59,135 nt of DNA, from NCBI GenBank assembly GCA_029781135.1, contig JAKOXH010000054.1, positions 1 through 59,135 on the forward strand, given 5' to 3'. The translations under genes and the position numbers were made by a program. Shown one piece after another: positions 8,797-17,754 of the stretch. The stretch is from Planctomycetota bacterium. GTDB taxonomy: Bacteria; Planctomycetota; Planctomycetia; Pirellulales; Lacipirellulaceae. Numbering within the stretch: position 1 is the first letter of the stretch; each line of letters opens with the position of its first letter. The notes beneath the pieces were generated by a model. The model was not told the DNA's origin, searched no databases, and saw nothing but the letters and a program-made list of their open reading frames with translations.

Positions 8797-10371
8797 ATGG
8801 CCCACGATTTCCTCCAAAGATTTCGCGACCTGCAGGCCTACGTCGGCTGGACCGAGGAAGATGCGGCCCGCGCCAAGATCGTGGCCCGGGTGATTGAGCC
8901 ACATATCGATGCGCTGATCGACGACTTCTATTCGGAGGTCCAGCGACACGCCGACTCAGCGCGCGTGATCACCGGCGGCAAGGAACAAATCAATCGCTTG
9001 TCGGCGAGTTTGGCGGGCTGGATGCGCGAATCCGTGGAGGCCCGCAGCGATGCCGAATACGTGCAGCGCCGCTGGCGCATCGGTTTGCGCCACGCGGAAA
9101 TCGGTCTCAATGCGGCGTACACGAGTGCCGCGATGTCGCGGCTGCGGAACGGCGTTATCGGCCTGATTTCCGCGGAATTCGGCAGCTCGTCGAATGAGTT
9201 GCCCCTCCTTATTCAAACGGTGAATAAGCTGCTTGATCTCGATCTGGCAATCATTCAAGATGCCTACGAAAGCGAGCATCTGCGCCGCGAGAAGTTGGCC
9301 GAGCAGGCCCGCAGCGAAGTGAAGTTCCGCAAGCTCGTGGAAGCCGCCGCGGCGATGGTGATTATCTTGCACGAGGATCAAACCATCGCCTATTTCAGCC
9401 CCTACAGCGAGGCATTGACCGGTTACTCCGCGGAACAAGTTACGGGGTGGGTGTTCGTGCGGGCGCTCGTGCCGGAGCATGCGCGCGACGACGTTTCGCA
9501 GACAATTGCGGCAACGCTCGCGGGACATCCCACACGAGCGTACGAATTGCCGATTATTCATCACGATGGCCGCGAGCGCTGGTTCGTTTGGAATGCGCAA
9601 CGGCTCGACGATTTCGACGGCGGCGTCGCGGTGCTTGCCGTCGGTCAGGATATCACGGAACAGCGCGAGGCGCAGGAACGCCTGCTGCAGACCGAGCGGT
9701 TGGCCGGCATCGGGCAAATGATCACCGGTATTGCCCACGAAAGCCGCAACGCCCTGCAGCGCATTCAGTCATGCACGGAAATGCTCGAGCTGGAACTGGA
9801 AAGCAATTCCGAGGGGCAGCGATTGGTTCATCGCTTGCAGGTGGCCCAGGACAACTTGCGCCGCTTGTTCGATGAGGTGCGGAACTATGCCGCACCGATT
9901 CAGTTGGAGAAAGCGCCATGCCGCATCGATTCCGTATGGCGTGAAGCGTGGAGCCTGCTGGAAACATCGCGGCGGGGGCGGGCGGCAACGCTGGAAGAGA
10001 AGGTCGACGATGCCAATCCGGTGGCCGAGATCGACCGCTTTCGCATGGTGCAGGTGCTGGCGAACTTGATGGACAATTCGCTGGCGGCGTGCAGTGACCC
10101 GGTCGTGATCCAGGTCGCGTGCCGAGACGCACACCTGCGCGGCCAACCGGCCCTGCAGATTCGGATTCGAGACAATGGCCCCGGCCTGACTCCGGCGGCC
10201 CAGTTAAGCGTTTTCGAGCCATTCTTCACCACCAAGACGAAAGGCACGGGGCTTGGCATGGCAATTGCGAGGCGGATCGTCGATTCGCACGGCGGGCAGA
10301 TCGCGATTGGCAAGAACTCTTCGTCCGCGGGTGCCGAGTTCGTCATTACGCTACCGAGAACTTCTGCATGA
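8797..10371 (+). CDS. Globin-coupled sensor histidine kinase (globin-PAS-HisKA-HATPase)
   Basis: A 524-residue cytoplasmic kinase with no transmembrane segment. Residues 1-160 form a globin-coupled sensor domain whose proximal haem ligand is probably His99 in RIGLRHAEIGL. A PAS domain follows at about 175-290. The HisKA H-box has phospho-acceptor His314 in IAHESRNAL. The ATPase domain shows NLMDNSLAA, DNGPGL, FEPFFTTKTKG and TGLGMAIARR. It should sense oxygen, NO or CO through haem. The start is ATG 8797, with GGAAG nine bases upstream. GTG 8791 would leave only three bases. Its stop overlaps the next start (ATGA), so it is translationally coupled to the response regulator. Confidence 0.93.
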   Translation: MAHDFLQRFRDLQAYVGWTEEDAARAKIVARVIEPHIDALIDDFYSEVQRHADSARVITGGKEQINRLSASLAGWMRESVEARSDAEYVQRRWRIGLRHAEIGLNAAYTSAAMSRLRNGVIGLISAEFGSSSNELPLLIQTVNKLLDLDLAIIQDAYESEHLRREKLAEQARSEVKFRKLVEAAAAMVIILHEDQTIAYFSPYSEALTGYSAEQVTGWVFVRALVPEHARDDVSQTIAATLAGHPTRAYELPIIHHDGRERWFVWNAQRLDDFDGGVAVLAVGQDITEQREAQERLLQTERLAGIGQMITGIAHESRNALQRIQSCTEMLELELESNSEGQRLVHRLQVAQDNLRRLFDEVRNYAAPIQLEKAPCRIDSVWREAWSLLETSRRGRAATLEEKVDDANPVAEIDRFRMVQVLANLMDNSLAACSDPVVIQVACRDAHLRGQPALQIRIRDNGPGLTPAAQLSVFEPFFTTKTKGTGLGMAIARRIVDSHGGQIAIGKNSSSAGAEFVITLPRTSA

Positions 10372-10766
10372 CCAGGACGCTTCGTATCGCCGTTGCTGAT
10401 GATGAACCGGACGTACGCGATTACTTTCGCGTGATGCTGCCGCGGCTCGGACATCTGGTGGTCGCGATTGCCGAAAACGGCCGACAACTGGTCGAACAAT
10501 GCACGTCGCAAAAGCCGGACTTGATTATCGCGGATGTGCGCATGCCGGAACTGGATGGCGACGTTGCCGTGCAACAGATTTGCCAGAGCCAGCCCACGCC
10601 CTTTATACTGGTTTCAGCGTACAGCAAGCCGATCCTGCTGGACGGCTGCCAGACGGTCGGCCACGCGTATTTAACGAAACCGGTGAAACGGGACGATTTG
10701 GAAGACGCGATTGCGTTAGTGTGCCCGGACCATCCCGCCCGCGAGAATTCGCAGAAGAATCCGTAA
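10368..10766 (+). CDS. Single-domain response regulator (CheY-like receiver)
   Basis: A 132-residue receiver domain without an output domain. The acidic pair is in VADDEPD and the phospho-acceptor is Asp56 in IIADVRMPELDG. A Ser/Thr switch (ILVSAYS) and Lys in YLTKPVKR complete the active site. It overlaps the kinase gene by four bases (ATGA) and the next activator gene by one base (TAATG), so the three are almost certainly one transcript. It may be an intermediate phosphate carrier or a competing sink between the kinase and the NtrC-type regulator. Confidence 0.9.
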   Translation: MTRTLRIAVADDEPDVRDYFRVMLPRLGHLVVAIAENGRQLVEQCTSQKPDLIIADVRMPELDGDVAVQQICQSQPTPFILVSAYSKPILLDGCQTVGHAYLTKPVKRDDLEDAIALVCPDHPARENSQKNP

Positions 10767-12136
10767 TGTCTACCGCCGGGGCGAAACCCGACCTGCAGAT
10801 CTTGCTTGTGGACGACGACGCGGATTTGCGCGCCGATATGGCGCGCTACTTTCAGGTGCAAGGCCACGGCGTCGAGCAATGCGCGAGCGGCGAGGAAGGG
10901 CTCGAGCTGCTCGAGCGGCAAGCGTTCGATGTCGTCGTGCTCGACTTGATGATGCCCGGCATGACTGGCTTAGATGTGCTGAAGGAGTTGCAGCATCGTC
11001 ACGCCGAGTGCGAAGTGGTGGTGCTCACCGGCGAGGCGACGGTCGAAGCCGCGGTCGAGGCGATGAAGCTGGGGGCCCGCGAGTTTCTTCGCAAACCGAT
11101 CAGTTTGAAGGAACTCGACCGGCTCGTTCGCAAGGCGCACGACACAGGCCAATTGCGGAAGGAGAATCTGCAGCTCAAGGCGATGTTGCGGCAGCAACAC
11201 AAGCCGACGGAGATCGTCGGTGAGTCTCTACAGATGCAGGAGATGTTTCGGCTGATCGCCCGTGTGGGACCGACGAATAAGCCCATTCTGATTCAGGGGG
11301 AGAGCGGCACCGGGAAGGAATTGGTGGCCCGTGCCTTGCACGAAGCCAGTCCGCTGGTCGATAAGCCGTTGGTGGTGATTAACTGCGCGGCATTGCCGGA
11401 AACGTTGTTGGAAAGCGAGCTATTCGGCTACGAGAAAGGGGCATTTACGGGTGCGACCGGCATGAAGCCGGGGTTGTTCGAAGTGGCCGACGGCGGCACG
11501 TTGTTCATCGATGAAATCGGTGAACTCGCGTTGGGCTTGCAGGCGAAGTTGCTCCGCGTGTTGGAAGACGGCACGCTGCGCCGCGTCGGTTCGGTGAAAG
11601 AACGGCGGGTGGAGGTGCGGCTGATTGCCGCCACCAATCGCGACTTGCATCAGGAAGTGAAGGACAAGCACTTCCGCGAGGATTTGTTCTATCGCATCAA
11701 CGTGCTCACGATTCATTTGCCGCCGTTGCGTCAGCGGGCGGGCGATTTGAAGTTGCTCGTGGAGCATCTCACCGGTCCGGAATGGCAACTTGATGAAGAG
11801 GTGTTGCCGACTTTGGAGCGTTACAGTTGGCCGGGCAACGTGCGGCAGCTGCAGAATGCGCTCGATCGCGCCATGATTTTGGCGGATGACGATCGGATTC
11901 GGGTCGAGAACCTGCCGCCGGAAATCGTGAACAGCGCCCATACTCGGCCCGTGTTCATGGCGAGCGACGTGGATCTGGACACGCTCACCAAAGACCATGT
12001 GCTCGAAACGTACCGACGGCACGACAGCAATAAGGCACGGACGGCGCGGGCGCTGGGCATTGGGCGGAGAACGTTGTATCGCCTGCTGGAAAAATACAAC
12101 ATTACGGATGCGGAGACGGAGCGGCAAGTTTCGTGA
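10766..12136 (+). CDS. NtrC-family sigma-54 dependent response regulator
   Basis: A 456-residue activator. The receiver domain has phospho-acceptor Asp60 in VVLDLMMPGMTG. The AAA+ domain has Walker A GESGTGKE at 178-185, the sigma-54 contact GAFTGA at 225-230 and Walker B TLFIDEIGEL. The C-terminal Fis-type helix-turn-helix (NKARTARALGIGRRTLYRLL) binds an upstream activator site. It is the natural output of the globin kinase. Its targets cannot be read from the window with certainty: I found no convincing sigma-54 promoter in front of the neighbours. The start overlaps the preceding stop by one base. Confidence 0.94.
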   Translation: MSTAGAKPDLQILLVDDDADLRADMARYFQVQGHGVEQCASGEEGLELLERQAFDVVVLDLMMPGMTGLDVLKELQHRHAECEVVVLTGEATVEAAVEAMKLGAREFLRKPISLKELDRLVRKAHDTGQLRKENLQLKAMLRQQHKPTEIVGESLQMQEMFRLIARVGPTNKPILIQGESGTGKELVARALHEASPLVDKPLVVINCAALPETLLESELFGYEKGAFTGATGMKPGLFEVADGGTLFIDEIGELALGLQAKLLRVLEDGTLRRVGSVKERRVEVRLIAATNRDLHQEVKDKHFREDLFYRINVLTIHLPPLRQRAGDLKLLVEHLTGPEWQLDEEVLPTLERYSWPGNVRQLQNALDRAMILADDDRIRVENLPPEIVNSAHTRPVFMASDVDLDTLTKDHVLETYRRHDSNKARTARALGIGRRTLYRLLEKYNITDAETERQVS

Positions 12137-12177
12137 GCGAGAACGCGCTCCGTACAAGAGACGCCGGGTAAACGAAC

Positions 12178-12363
12178 CTGTGGGAGGCGTCTTCGACGCC
12201 GATTGCGAATCGGTGGGAGGCGTCTCGGACGCCGATTGCGATCGCCATCGCAACACGACTTCGGCCTCAGAGAGGTCTCCCACACTATCGCAACACGACT
12301 TCGGCCTCAGAGAGGCCTCCCACACTATTGCAGCACGACTTCGGCCTTGGAGAGGCCTCCCAT
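12178..12363. repeat. Array of GTGGGAGGC / GCCTCCCAC modules
   Basis: This stretch has two forward modules (GTGGGAGGCGTC...GACGCCGATTGCG) and then three inverted modules (CAACACGACTTCGGCCT...GAGAGGCCTCCCACA) in tandem. They equal the inner arms of the MITE-like element found at 14463-14584, 17555-17685 and 26277-26399. The outer terminal repeats are absent. The array lies directly upstream of the ATPase start and could fold into alternative hairpins. Confidence 0.8.
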
Positions 12364-12398
12364 CGTTCACGGGCCGCGCTTACTCGGTTGGGATCTCA

Positions 12399-14252
12399 TT
12401 GAGCGAGTACCTAATCAAACGCCGATATGGGATCATTGCCGTGGTGGCGGCCGTGGGGATTGCGGCACACCTCGTGTTGCGTTTTGGCCCGAGTTCTCTT
12501 GCCACCTATGAACTGTGGCCGCTGTGGTTGGTGCTGCTGGTGGGCGGTACGCCGCTAACGCTGGAGCTGCTCATCAAGCTGGTGCGCGGCGAGTTCGGCT
12601 CCGATTTGCTGGCCGGCATTTCGATTCTGACTTCCGTCATTCTCGGCGAATATTTGGCCGGGGCGCTCGTGGTTTTGATGCTTTCCGGTGGCGGAGCGCT
12701 GGAAGCGTACGCAGTACGGAATGCCTCGCGGGCGCTCGAGGCGCTTGCGCGGCGGATGCCATCGATCGCTCACCGTCGCGTCGAAGGCCGGGTTGTTGAT
12801 GTCGCGATTGATCAGATTCGAGTTCACGATGAGCTTGTCGTTTTCCCGCACGAAGTATGCCCGGTGGATGGCACCGTCATTTCCGGGCACAGTGCGATGG
12901 ACGAGTCGTATCTCACCGGGGAACCTTACGTGCTGTCGAAGACGCCGGGTTCCACGGTGCTTTCTGGCGCGGTGAACGGCGACGGTGCACTCACCGTGCG
13001 GGCCGATAAGTTGCCGACGGACTCGCGCTACGCAAAGATTGTCGAGGTCATGCGGGCCTCGGAACAGCAGCGGCCGCGACTGCGGCGGCTGGGCGATCAA
13101 CTCGGTGCCTGGTACACGCCGCTGGCGGTGATCATCGCTATCGCGGCTTGGCTTGTTGCAGGCGAACCGCGGCGGTTTTTGGCTGTGCTCGTCGTCGCCA
13201 CGCCGTGCCCGCTCTTGATTGCGATTCCCGTGGCGATCATTGGCGCCATTTCGCTCGCGGCGCGGCGCGGCATCATCATCAAGAACCCGGCTGCACTTGA
13301 ACAAATCAGCCATTGTCGGACGGCGATTTTTGATAAAACGGGCACGCTGACGTACGGTCAACCGCAGTTGGTCGATATCGCGTGCGGCGCGAATTTTGAG
13401 GCGGCGCAGGTGTTGGCGCTGGCCGCGAGTTTGGAGCAGTATTCGAAGCATCCGCTGGCCGGCGCCATTCTCGAAGCGGCGCGCGTTCGTGAGCTGTATT
13501 TACAGGTGGTGGAGTCGATCAGCGAAGAGCCAGGCCGGGGACTGAGAGGACGTATCGGTACGCTGGATGTCGCGATCACGGGACGCAAGGAATTGTCGCA
13601 GCTCGATTCGTCGCAGGCCGAAGAGCTTCCGGCTTCGCAAGGCGGGCTCGAATGTGTGGTGCTGATTGATGGAAAATGGGCGGGCGTCTTGCGGTTCCGC
13701 GATGAGCCACGGGGCGAGGGGGCGCCGTTCATCGCGCATTTGCAGCCCAAGCATCAGTTCGTGCAACTGATGCTGGTATCCGGCGATCGGGAGAGCGAAG
13801 TGCGCTATCTGGCCGAACGGGTGGGTATCGCGGATGTATACGCATCGCAGACGCCGGAGCAAAAGCTCGCGATCGTGCGGCGAGAAACGGCCCGCGGCAA
13901 GACCGTGTTCTTGGGCGATGGCATCAACGACGCCCCGGCACTCACGGCAGCCACCGTGGGAATCGCGTTTGGGCAGAACAGCGATGTGTCGTCGGAAGCG
14001 GCGGATGCCGTCATTATGGAGAGTAGCCTACAGAAATTCGATGAGTTTCTGCATATCGGCCAGCGGATGCGGCGCATTGCGCTGGAAAGCGCGGTCGGCG
14101 GCATGGCGCTCAGTGTGGTGGGCATGGCCGCCGCCGCGATGGGCTACTTGCCGCCGGTTGCCGGAGCGGTTTTGCAAGAAGTGATCGATGTGTTCGCCGT
14201 GCTCAACGCGCTGCGGATGGCGCTGCCGGTGAAGAGTCTTACGGATTTCTGA
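12399..14252 (+). CDS. P1B-type metal-translocating ATPase with TPC motif (P1B-5-like)
   Basis: A 617-residue membrane pump without an N-terminal metal-binding domain. It shows YLTGEP, the phosphorylation loop DKTGTLT at about 312, a HP motif (YSKHPLAG) and GDGINDAPAL. The transmembrane metal motif is TPCP at 268-271, in place of the CPC of copper and zinc pumps. A later helix has QEVIDVFAVLNALR. TPC pumps form the P1B-5 group, for which nickel and iron export has been reported, often with a fused hemerythrin domain. Here that domain is missing but a free hemerythrin is encoded upstream. The best start is TTG 12399 with GGGA six bases before it. The open frame extends further upstream through repeat DNA. 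Confidence 0.88.
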   Translation: MSEYLIKRRYGIIAVVAAVGIAAHLVLRFGPSSLATYELWPLWLVLLVGGTPLTLELLIKLVRGEFGSDLLAGISILTSVILGEYLAGALVVLMLSGGGALEAYAVRNASRALEALARRMPSIAHRRVEGRVVDVAIDQIRVHDELVVFPHEVCPVDGTVISGHSAMDESYLTGEPYVLSKTPGSTVLSGAVNGDGALTVRADKLPTDSRYAKIVEVMRASEQQRPRLRRLGDQLGAWYTPLAVIIAIAAWLVAGEPRRFLAVLVVATPCPLLIAIPVAIIGAISLAARRGIIIKNPAALEQISHCRTAIFDKTGTLTYGQPQLVDIACGANFEAAQVLALAASLEQYSKHPLAGAILEAARVRELYLQVVESISEEPGRGLRGRIGTLDVAITGRKELSQLDSSQAEELPASQGGLECVVLIDGKWAGVLRFRDEPRGEGAPFIAHLQPKHQFVQLMLVSGDRESEVRYLAERVGIADVYASQTPEQKLAIVRRETARGKTVFLGDGINDAPALTAATVGIAFGQNSDVSSEAADAVIMESSLQKFDEFLHIGQRMRRIALESAVGGMALSVVGMAAAAMGYLPPVAGAVLQEVIDVFAVLNALRMALPVKSLTDF

Positions 14253-14322
14253 TGGTCGGTGACCGTGTGTCTCCCTCAGCAAGTGTGATTGTTTCCGGTA
14301 CCGCGCAACATCGTCGCCACAC

Positions 14323-14381
14323 GTAGGGTGGCACCGCCCACCGTCAATACCGTGTTGCGTGGCAGGCAGTGCCCACCCTAC
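14323..14381. repeat. Imperfect inverted repeat, GTAGGGTGG type
   Basis: GTAGGGTGGCACCGCC and GGCAGTGCCCACCCTAC face each other over a short loop and make a stem of about 15 pairs. It lies downstream of the ATPase gene. There is a weak AAAAG after it and no T-run. Confidence 0.6.
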
Positions 14382-14403
14382 AAAAGATTACAGCCACTCG
14401 GGT

Positions 14404-14430
14404 CGTTTAACCCGGAGCCAACGGCGACGG
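14404..14430. repeat. Half copy of hairpin family B
   Basis: CGTTTAACCCGGAGCCAACG followed by GCGACGG matches the left arm of the repeats in the PHA operon. The pairing right arm is missing. Confidence 0.6.
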
Positions 14431-14462
14431 GATGCGATGTTGTATAGGTCGATGAGTTGCTA

Positions 14463-14584
14463 ATGAAGACTGCGCTGTGAATGAACCTGTGGGAGGCATC
14501 TCCCGACGACGATGACGCGGTCTATGGCAGCACGTAATCGGCCTCGGAGAGGCCTCCCACAGCCCTTAGCCGCGCAAGCCTCAA
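14463..14584. mobile_element. MITE-like element, copy 1 (TA-flanked)
   Basis: A 122-base element with ends ATGAAGACTGCGC and GCGCAAGCCTCAA, which are imperfect inverted repeats, flanked by TA on both sides (14461-14462 and 14585-14586). Inner inverted arms CCTGTGGGAGGC and GCCTCCCACAG are nested within. TA duplication is typical of IS630/Tc1-type transposition. No coding capacity. It ends nine bases from the stop of the next gene. Confidence 0.75.
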
Positions 14585-14593
14585 TAGGACTGG

Positions 14594-15784
14594 CTATGCC
14601 GCCCGGCGTCGCGTTGTAGGCACGATACCGGCCAGCAAGATTATGTGCAGCAAGGTTGCCGGCTCGGGAATGGCAGTTGATGTCTCGGCGGAGAGGAGCG
14701 CAGTGCCGCTCCCCGTCGTCCCGAAGTTGGCCCCCCATGCATTATAGCCATCGGCCGCGCCGTTGCTTGCCGGATCCGCGCGCCAAATCGCATAGTCGGC
14801 CGCGTCAACAGCGCCATCATGGTTATAGTCTCCCGCCAGAGCCGCAATGGTGGATAGCGACGTCGGCGCCGAATAGCTGCTCCAGCCGCTGTAGTTGTCT
14901 TCGTAGCGGACTTTCCAGGTGTAGGTATTGCCGAAGGTCATTTTACCGGCGGGGACGGTCAATTCGAGCAAATTGGTTGTGTCCGTGCCGGTATCGTAGA
15001 CGAGCGTGCTTCCGTTGAAGATTTGCCACTGAGCGGCGACCTGCGTGCTACCGATCGCGCCGTCGCTAAAGGCACTGGCCGTTAGTTTTGGCGTGAGACT
15101 AGAAACGAACGCATTCGCTGCCGGCGAAACATTGCTGGGGGCCGTCGGCACGATGCTATTGGCGACCGTCATATGAATAAAGAAAGTAATCGTGCTGCCG
15201 CTATTGGCCCAGTTCCAAGGCACGCTGTCGTGCGAAGTGGAGTGGGCGGCGATGTTATTGTTGCCCAAGTAGAAGACGGTATGGTCGATCCCGCTCATAC
15301 TACCGCCGCCGCTGCCGGTCCAGTCGTAGCCGATGACATCGCCGGGCGTTAACTGGCTAACGGAAGTGACCAACTGGCCATACTTATACGTAGTGCCGTA
15401 GCCTCCAGCTGAATTGCCGACCAACAGTTCGTCGAGCCTGGCCGCGCCGGGCTCGCCGTAGGTGCCGGCGCGCGAGGGGATCGTCAAACCGCCCCCCGGG
15501 GCTCCAATCACACTGGAAACGAAGTGGGCGCAATCGTCCCCGATGCCGCTGGCCTCACCCGGAGCATTTACCGGCACCGGCTGCCCGGCGCCATAATAAT
15601 TGGCTGTGCTGCCGTTGATCCAGAAATAGCCATCGCTGACAACTTTATTCCAGTACTGGTTCGCATACGCAACGGCCGCGTTGCGATCGTAAACGATTGC
15701 TGAAGCCGAAGGTACAAGGCCGCAACAGGCCGCGCCCACCGCAGCCCATAGGGCGACTTTGGCCGAAAATCTTCTTGGCATCAT
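14594..15784 (-). CDS. Secreted amidase-domain protein with dockerin-like repeat and PEP-CTERM tail
   Basis: A 396-residue exported protein. A signal peptide (KVALWAAVGAACCGLVPSASA) is followed by a putative amidase domain: YDRNAAVAYANQYWN, GDDCAHFVSSVIG with a likely catalytic Cys, and GIDHTVFYLG with His. This matches the NlpC/P60-like amidase fold seen in cell-wall and cell-surface enzymes. A fibronectin-like segment spans about 230-320, followed by GDYNHDGAVDAADYAIWR (dockerin-type calcium loop) and the sorting tail IPEPATLL plus hydrophobic stretch and RRR. The double ATG at 15784 is chosen because the signal peptide follows directly. The upstream in-frame ATG at 15874 adds a non-signal leader. 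The substrate is unknown. Confidence 0.82.
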   Translation of the reverse strand: MMPRRFSAKVALWAAVGAACCGLVPSASAIVYDRNAAVAYANQYWNKVVSDGYFWINGSTANYYGAGQPVPVNAPGEASGIGDDCAHFVSSVIGAPGGGLTIPSRAGTYGEPGAARLDELLVGNSAGGYGTTYKYGQLVTSVSQLTPGDVIGYDWTGSGGGSMSGIDHTVFYLGNNNIAAHSTSHDSVPWNWANSGSTITFFIHMTVANSIVPTAPSNVSPAANAFVSSLTPKLTASAFSDGAIGSTQVAAQWQIFNGSTLVYDTGTDTTNLLELTVPAGKMTFGNTYTWKVRYEDNYSGWSSYSAPTSLSTIAALAGDYNHDGAVDAADYAIWRADPASNGAADGYNAWGANFGTTGSGTALLSAETSTAIPEPATLLHIILLAGIVPTTRRRAA

Positions 15785-16593
15785 GGAAACCCCGCGTGTA
15801 AATGGCGGCCACCTAGCCCACCTACAACAAGATTGTTGACATTGTTTCCTGGAGTCGGTTCGATTGTCAAACAACGGGCGGCCGAGTCGGATCTCGGTGT
15901 GGCGGCGTCCAAGGTAAGGTCATAAATTTTTGGCTGCTCCGCAAGCACGCAATTCGCTCGGTTCGTTGGCTGATGGGCAGAACCTGGTTGGTATTACCCG
16001 TGAATCACGCGAATACGACGCAGGCGGAAGAAAGCCGGGAACAAATCGCCGCAGGCCCGTTGAGATCAAAGTCGCATTAGCTTGGATTTGAGGATGCTGG
16101 TGACTACGGATGCTACAATCAGAATGGCCGGGGATTGCCGAGTTGTCAAGCAATGTTCCGTGAGTTTTCACGGTTAGACAGAGTATGGGTATACCACGCC
16201 TGGGGCGTTGCTAACGCCGTCGCCGCTGGCTCCGGGTGAAACAAGTTATACGTCAACCGCTTTGGCGTATCATCCTGACGTAATCTACAGAGACGGCAGT
16301 AACGAGATGCCAAAAATATTGGTGTGGGTACCACCGACAGCCATGCGGGAAAACGTTGCGACCGGAGTAATTCAAGTCGCATGGTTGTCGGTGTCGCTTG
16401 CGACAGGAGGTGAGCCGGTTTGCCTCTTAGCTTCGCCCACCAACAATCAGCCGAACAAGCGCTGCCCAATGATTACGGTCAACTCCGGCCGACTGTCGGT
16501 GCCACCCAAGAATCTACAAAGACGGATGAAGATAACGTTTGCCAAATTGCCCTCACGCCGACCCTCTCCCGGAGGGAGAGGGAGGCAGAGTTC
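15785..16593. other. Intergenic stretch without a supported gene
   Basis: About 800 bases. The open frames here give low-complexity or unrecognisable proteins and overlap each other on both strands. I see only a half copy of hairpin family B at 16218-16244 (CGTCGCCGCTGGCTCCGGGT) and the palindrome at 16562-16582. It may hold the promoter of the leftward amidase-domain gene. Confidence 0.6.
16562..16582. repeat. Perfect palindrome downstream of the kinase-like gene
   Basis: CCCTCTCCC-GGA-GGGAGAGGG, nine pairs with a three-base loop, 11 bases after the stop of the leftward gene. Same family as 2939-2959. It could act as an RNA 3' end structure, although no T-run follows on the minus strand. 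Confidence 0.65.
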
Positions 16594-17337
16594 TTAACTT
16601 GCGATTTCCAACCGTGCGGCGAGGCGTTTGGCGGTGGTGGCGACGAGTTCGGCCGCTTCGTCGCGGGGGACGTGGGCAAGGTTAATCACGAGGTCATAGA
16701 GATGCGGGTCGGTAACGTCGTGGTGGAAGTAACGCTGCACAAATTGCTGGCGGTTCGTGTCGATCTCGGCGACTAGCCGCTTGGCTTCACGTTCGTCGCA
16801 ACCTTTGCTTTTGCGGAAGTTCTCGACGCGTTGCTTGAGTGGGGCGATAAAGCGAACGACCAAACCGCGTTGGCGGGGCAGCATGAACTGAACGCCGCGG
16901 CCCACGAAGATCGAGCTTTCGTGCTGGGCGGCGAGGAGGACGAGTCGGCCGAGGCGGCTGACATATTCTGCCTGCGATACAAGCTGCTGCTCGAGCCATT
17001 TGCCGAACATCTCGTGGAACCACGACACGGTGCGTTCGTCGACGAACTCCAGGGCGAGTCGCGACAGATGTTCTTGCTCGGCCAGGTAGTCGAGCAGTTC
17101 GCGGTCGAGGAGTTTCCAACCGCACTTGGTCGCGATGTTCTTGGCCAAGTCGGTCGCATCGACCCCGGCTTCGCGCGAGATGGCGATGAAAGGATGGATA
17201 AGCTGCGGGACGTTGGTGTGGGCACGTTCTTCGGCTACGTGCTGGCGGGTTTGCAGGTCGAGCGCCCAATGCCGCATTTGCCGTTCGGCAACATCCGACA
17301 TGGCACGGTCGTGAGTCATACCAGTTACAGTTCGCAT
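16594..17337 (-). CDS. Cytidylate kinase-like family protein
   Basis: A 247-residue protein of the cytidylate-kinase-like group. Conserved parts are HPFIAISREAGVDATDLAKN at about residue 68, which stands in for the P-loop, then WKLLDRELLDYLAE, the segment SSIFVGRGVQFMLP and ERxAKRLVAEIDxNR-type lid residues. The real substrate is not established for these proteins, which differ from housekeeping Cmk. They are frequently found with universal stress and CBS proteins. The start is ATG 17337, with GGAGG seven bases upstream, in preference to the longer upstream frame. It is transcribed opposite to the following block. Confidence 0.82.
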   Translation of the reverse strand: MRTVTGMTHDRAMSDVAERQMRHWALDLQTRQHVAEERAHTNVPQLIHPFIAISREAGVDATDLAKNIATKCGWKLLDRELLDYLAEQEHLSRLALEFVDERTVSWFHEMFGKWLEQQLVSQAEYVSRLGRLVLLAAQHESSIFVGRGVQFMLPRQRGLVVRFIAPLKQRVENFRKSKGCDEREAKRLVAEIDTNRQQFVQRYFHHDVTDPHLYDLVINLAHVPRDEAAELVATTAKRLAARLEIAS

Positions 17338-17554
17338 GGCGGGCCTCCAGGAAAAACCGCCTGCAACCGGAATGCCAATTCGAGATCGGCCCCCCAAGGT
17401 CGTTAGGGTGGTTGCGTGGCGCTGACGCCGACCATCCTAAATCGCCGGCATTTCCGGCGGAAGTGGAACTGTTGGCATTCCGCAGTGGTGGCGCTCAGGT
17501 GTGCACCGTGTCATAAGTGCGCGCATCCGGGCAGATCGGGTTGGGCGCATTCTA

Positions 17555-17685
17555 CTGAGGACTGCGCGACGAATAAACCTGTGGGAGGCGTCTCCCGACG
17601 CCGATGACGTTGTCTACTGGTCTACTGCAGCACGTAATCGGCCTCGGAGAGGCCTCCCACAGCCGATCGGCTGCGCAGGCCTCAA
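17555..17685. mobile_element. MITE-like element, copy 2 (TA-flanked)
   Basis: A 131-base element running from CTGAGGACTGCGC to GCGCAGGCCTCAA and bordered by TA at 17553-17554 and 17686-17687. With the TA included, the ends CTACTGAGGACTGCGC and CTATTGAGGCCTGCGC (right end complemented) agree at 14 of 16 positions. The centre holds the nested GTGGGAGGC and GCCTCCCAC arms. Confidence 0.8.
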
Positions 17686-17754
17686 TAGTTCGGGAAAATA
17701 GCGGTCTCTACTTCTGTCGCAATGCGAACTAGAATAGAAGTAGTGCGTGGAAAA

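Noticed and set aside
12178..12363. CRISPR array as explanation for the repeated modules
   Set aside because: The units are inverted relative to each other, the spacing is irregular, no unique spacers lie between them and no cas gene is present.
15920..16597. Overlapping short frames on both strands
   Set aside because: They contradict each other, have no start signals and show no conserved motif.
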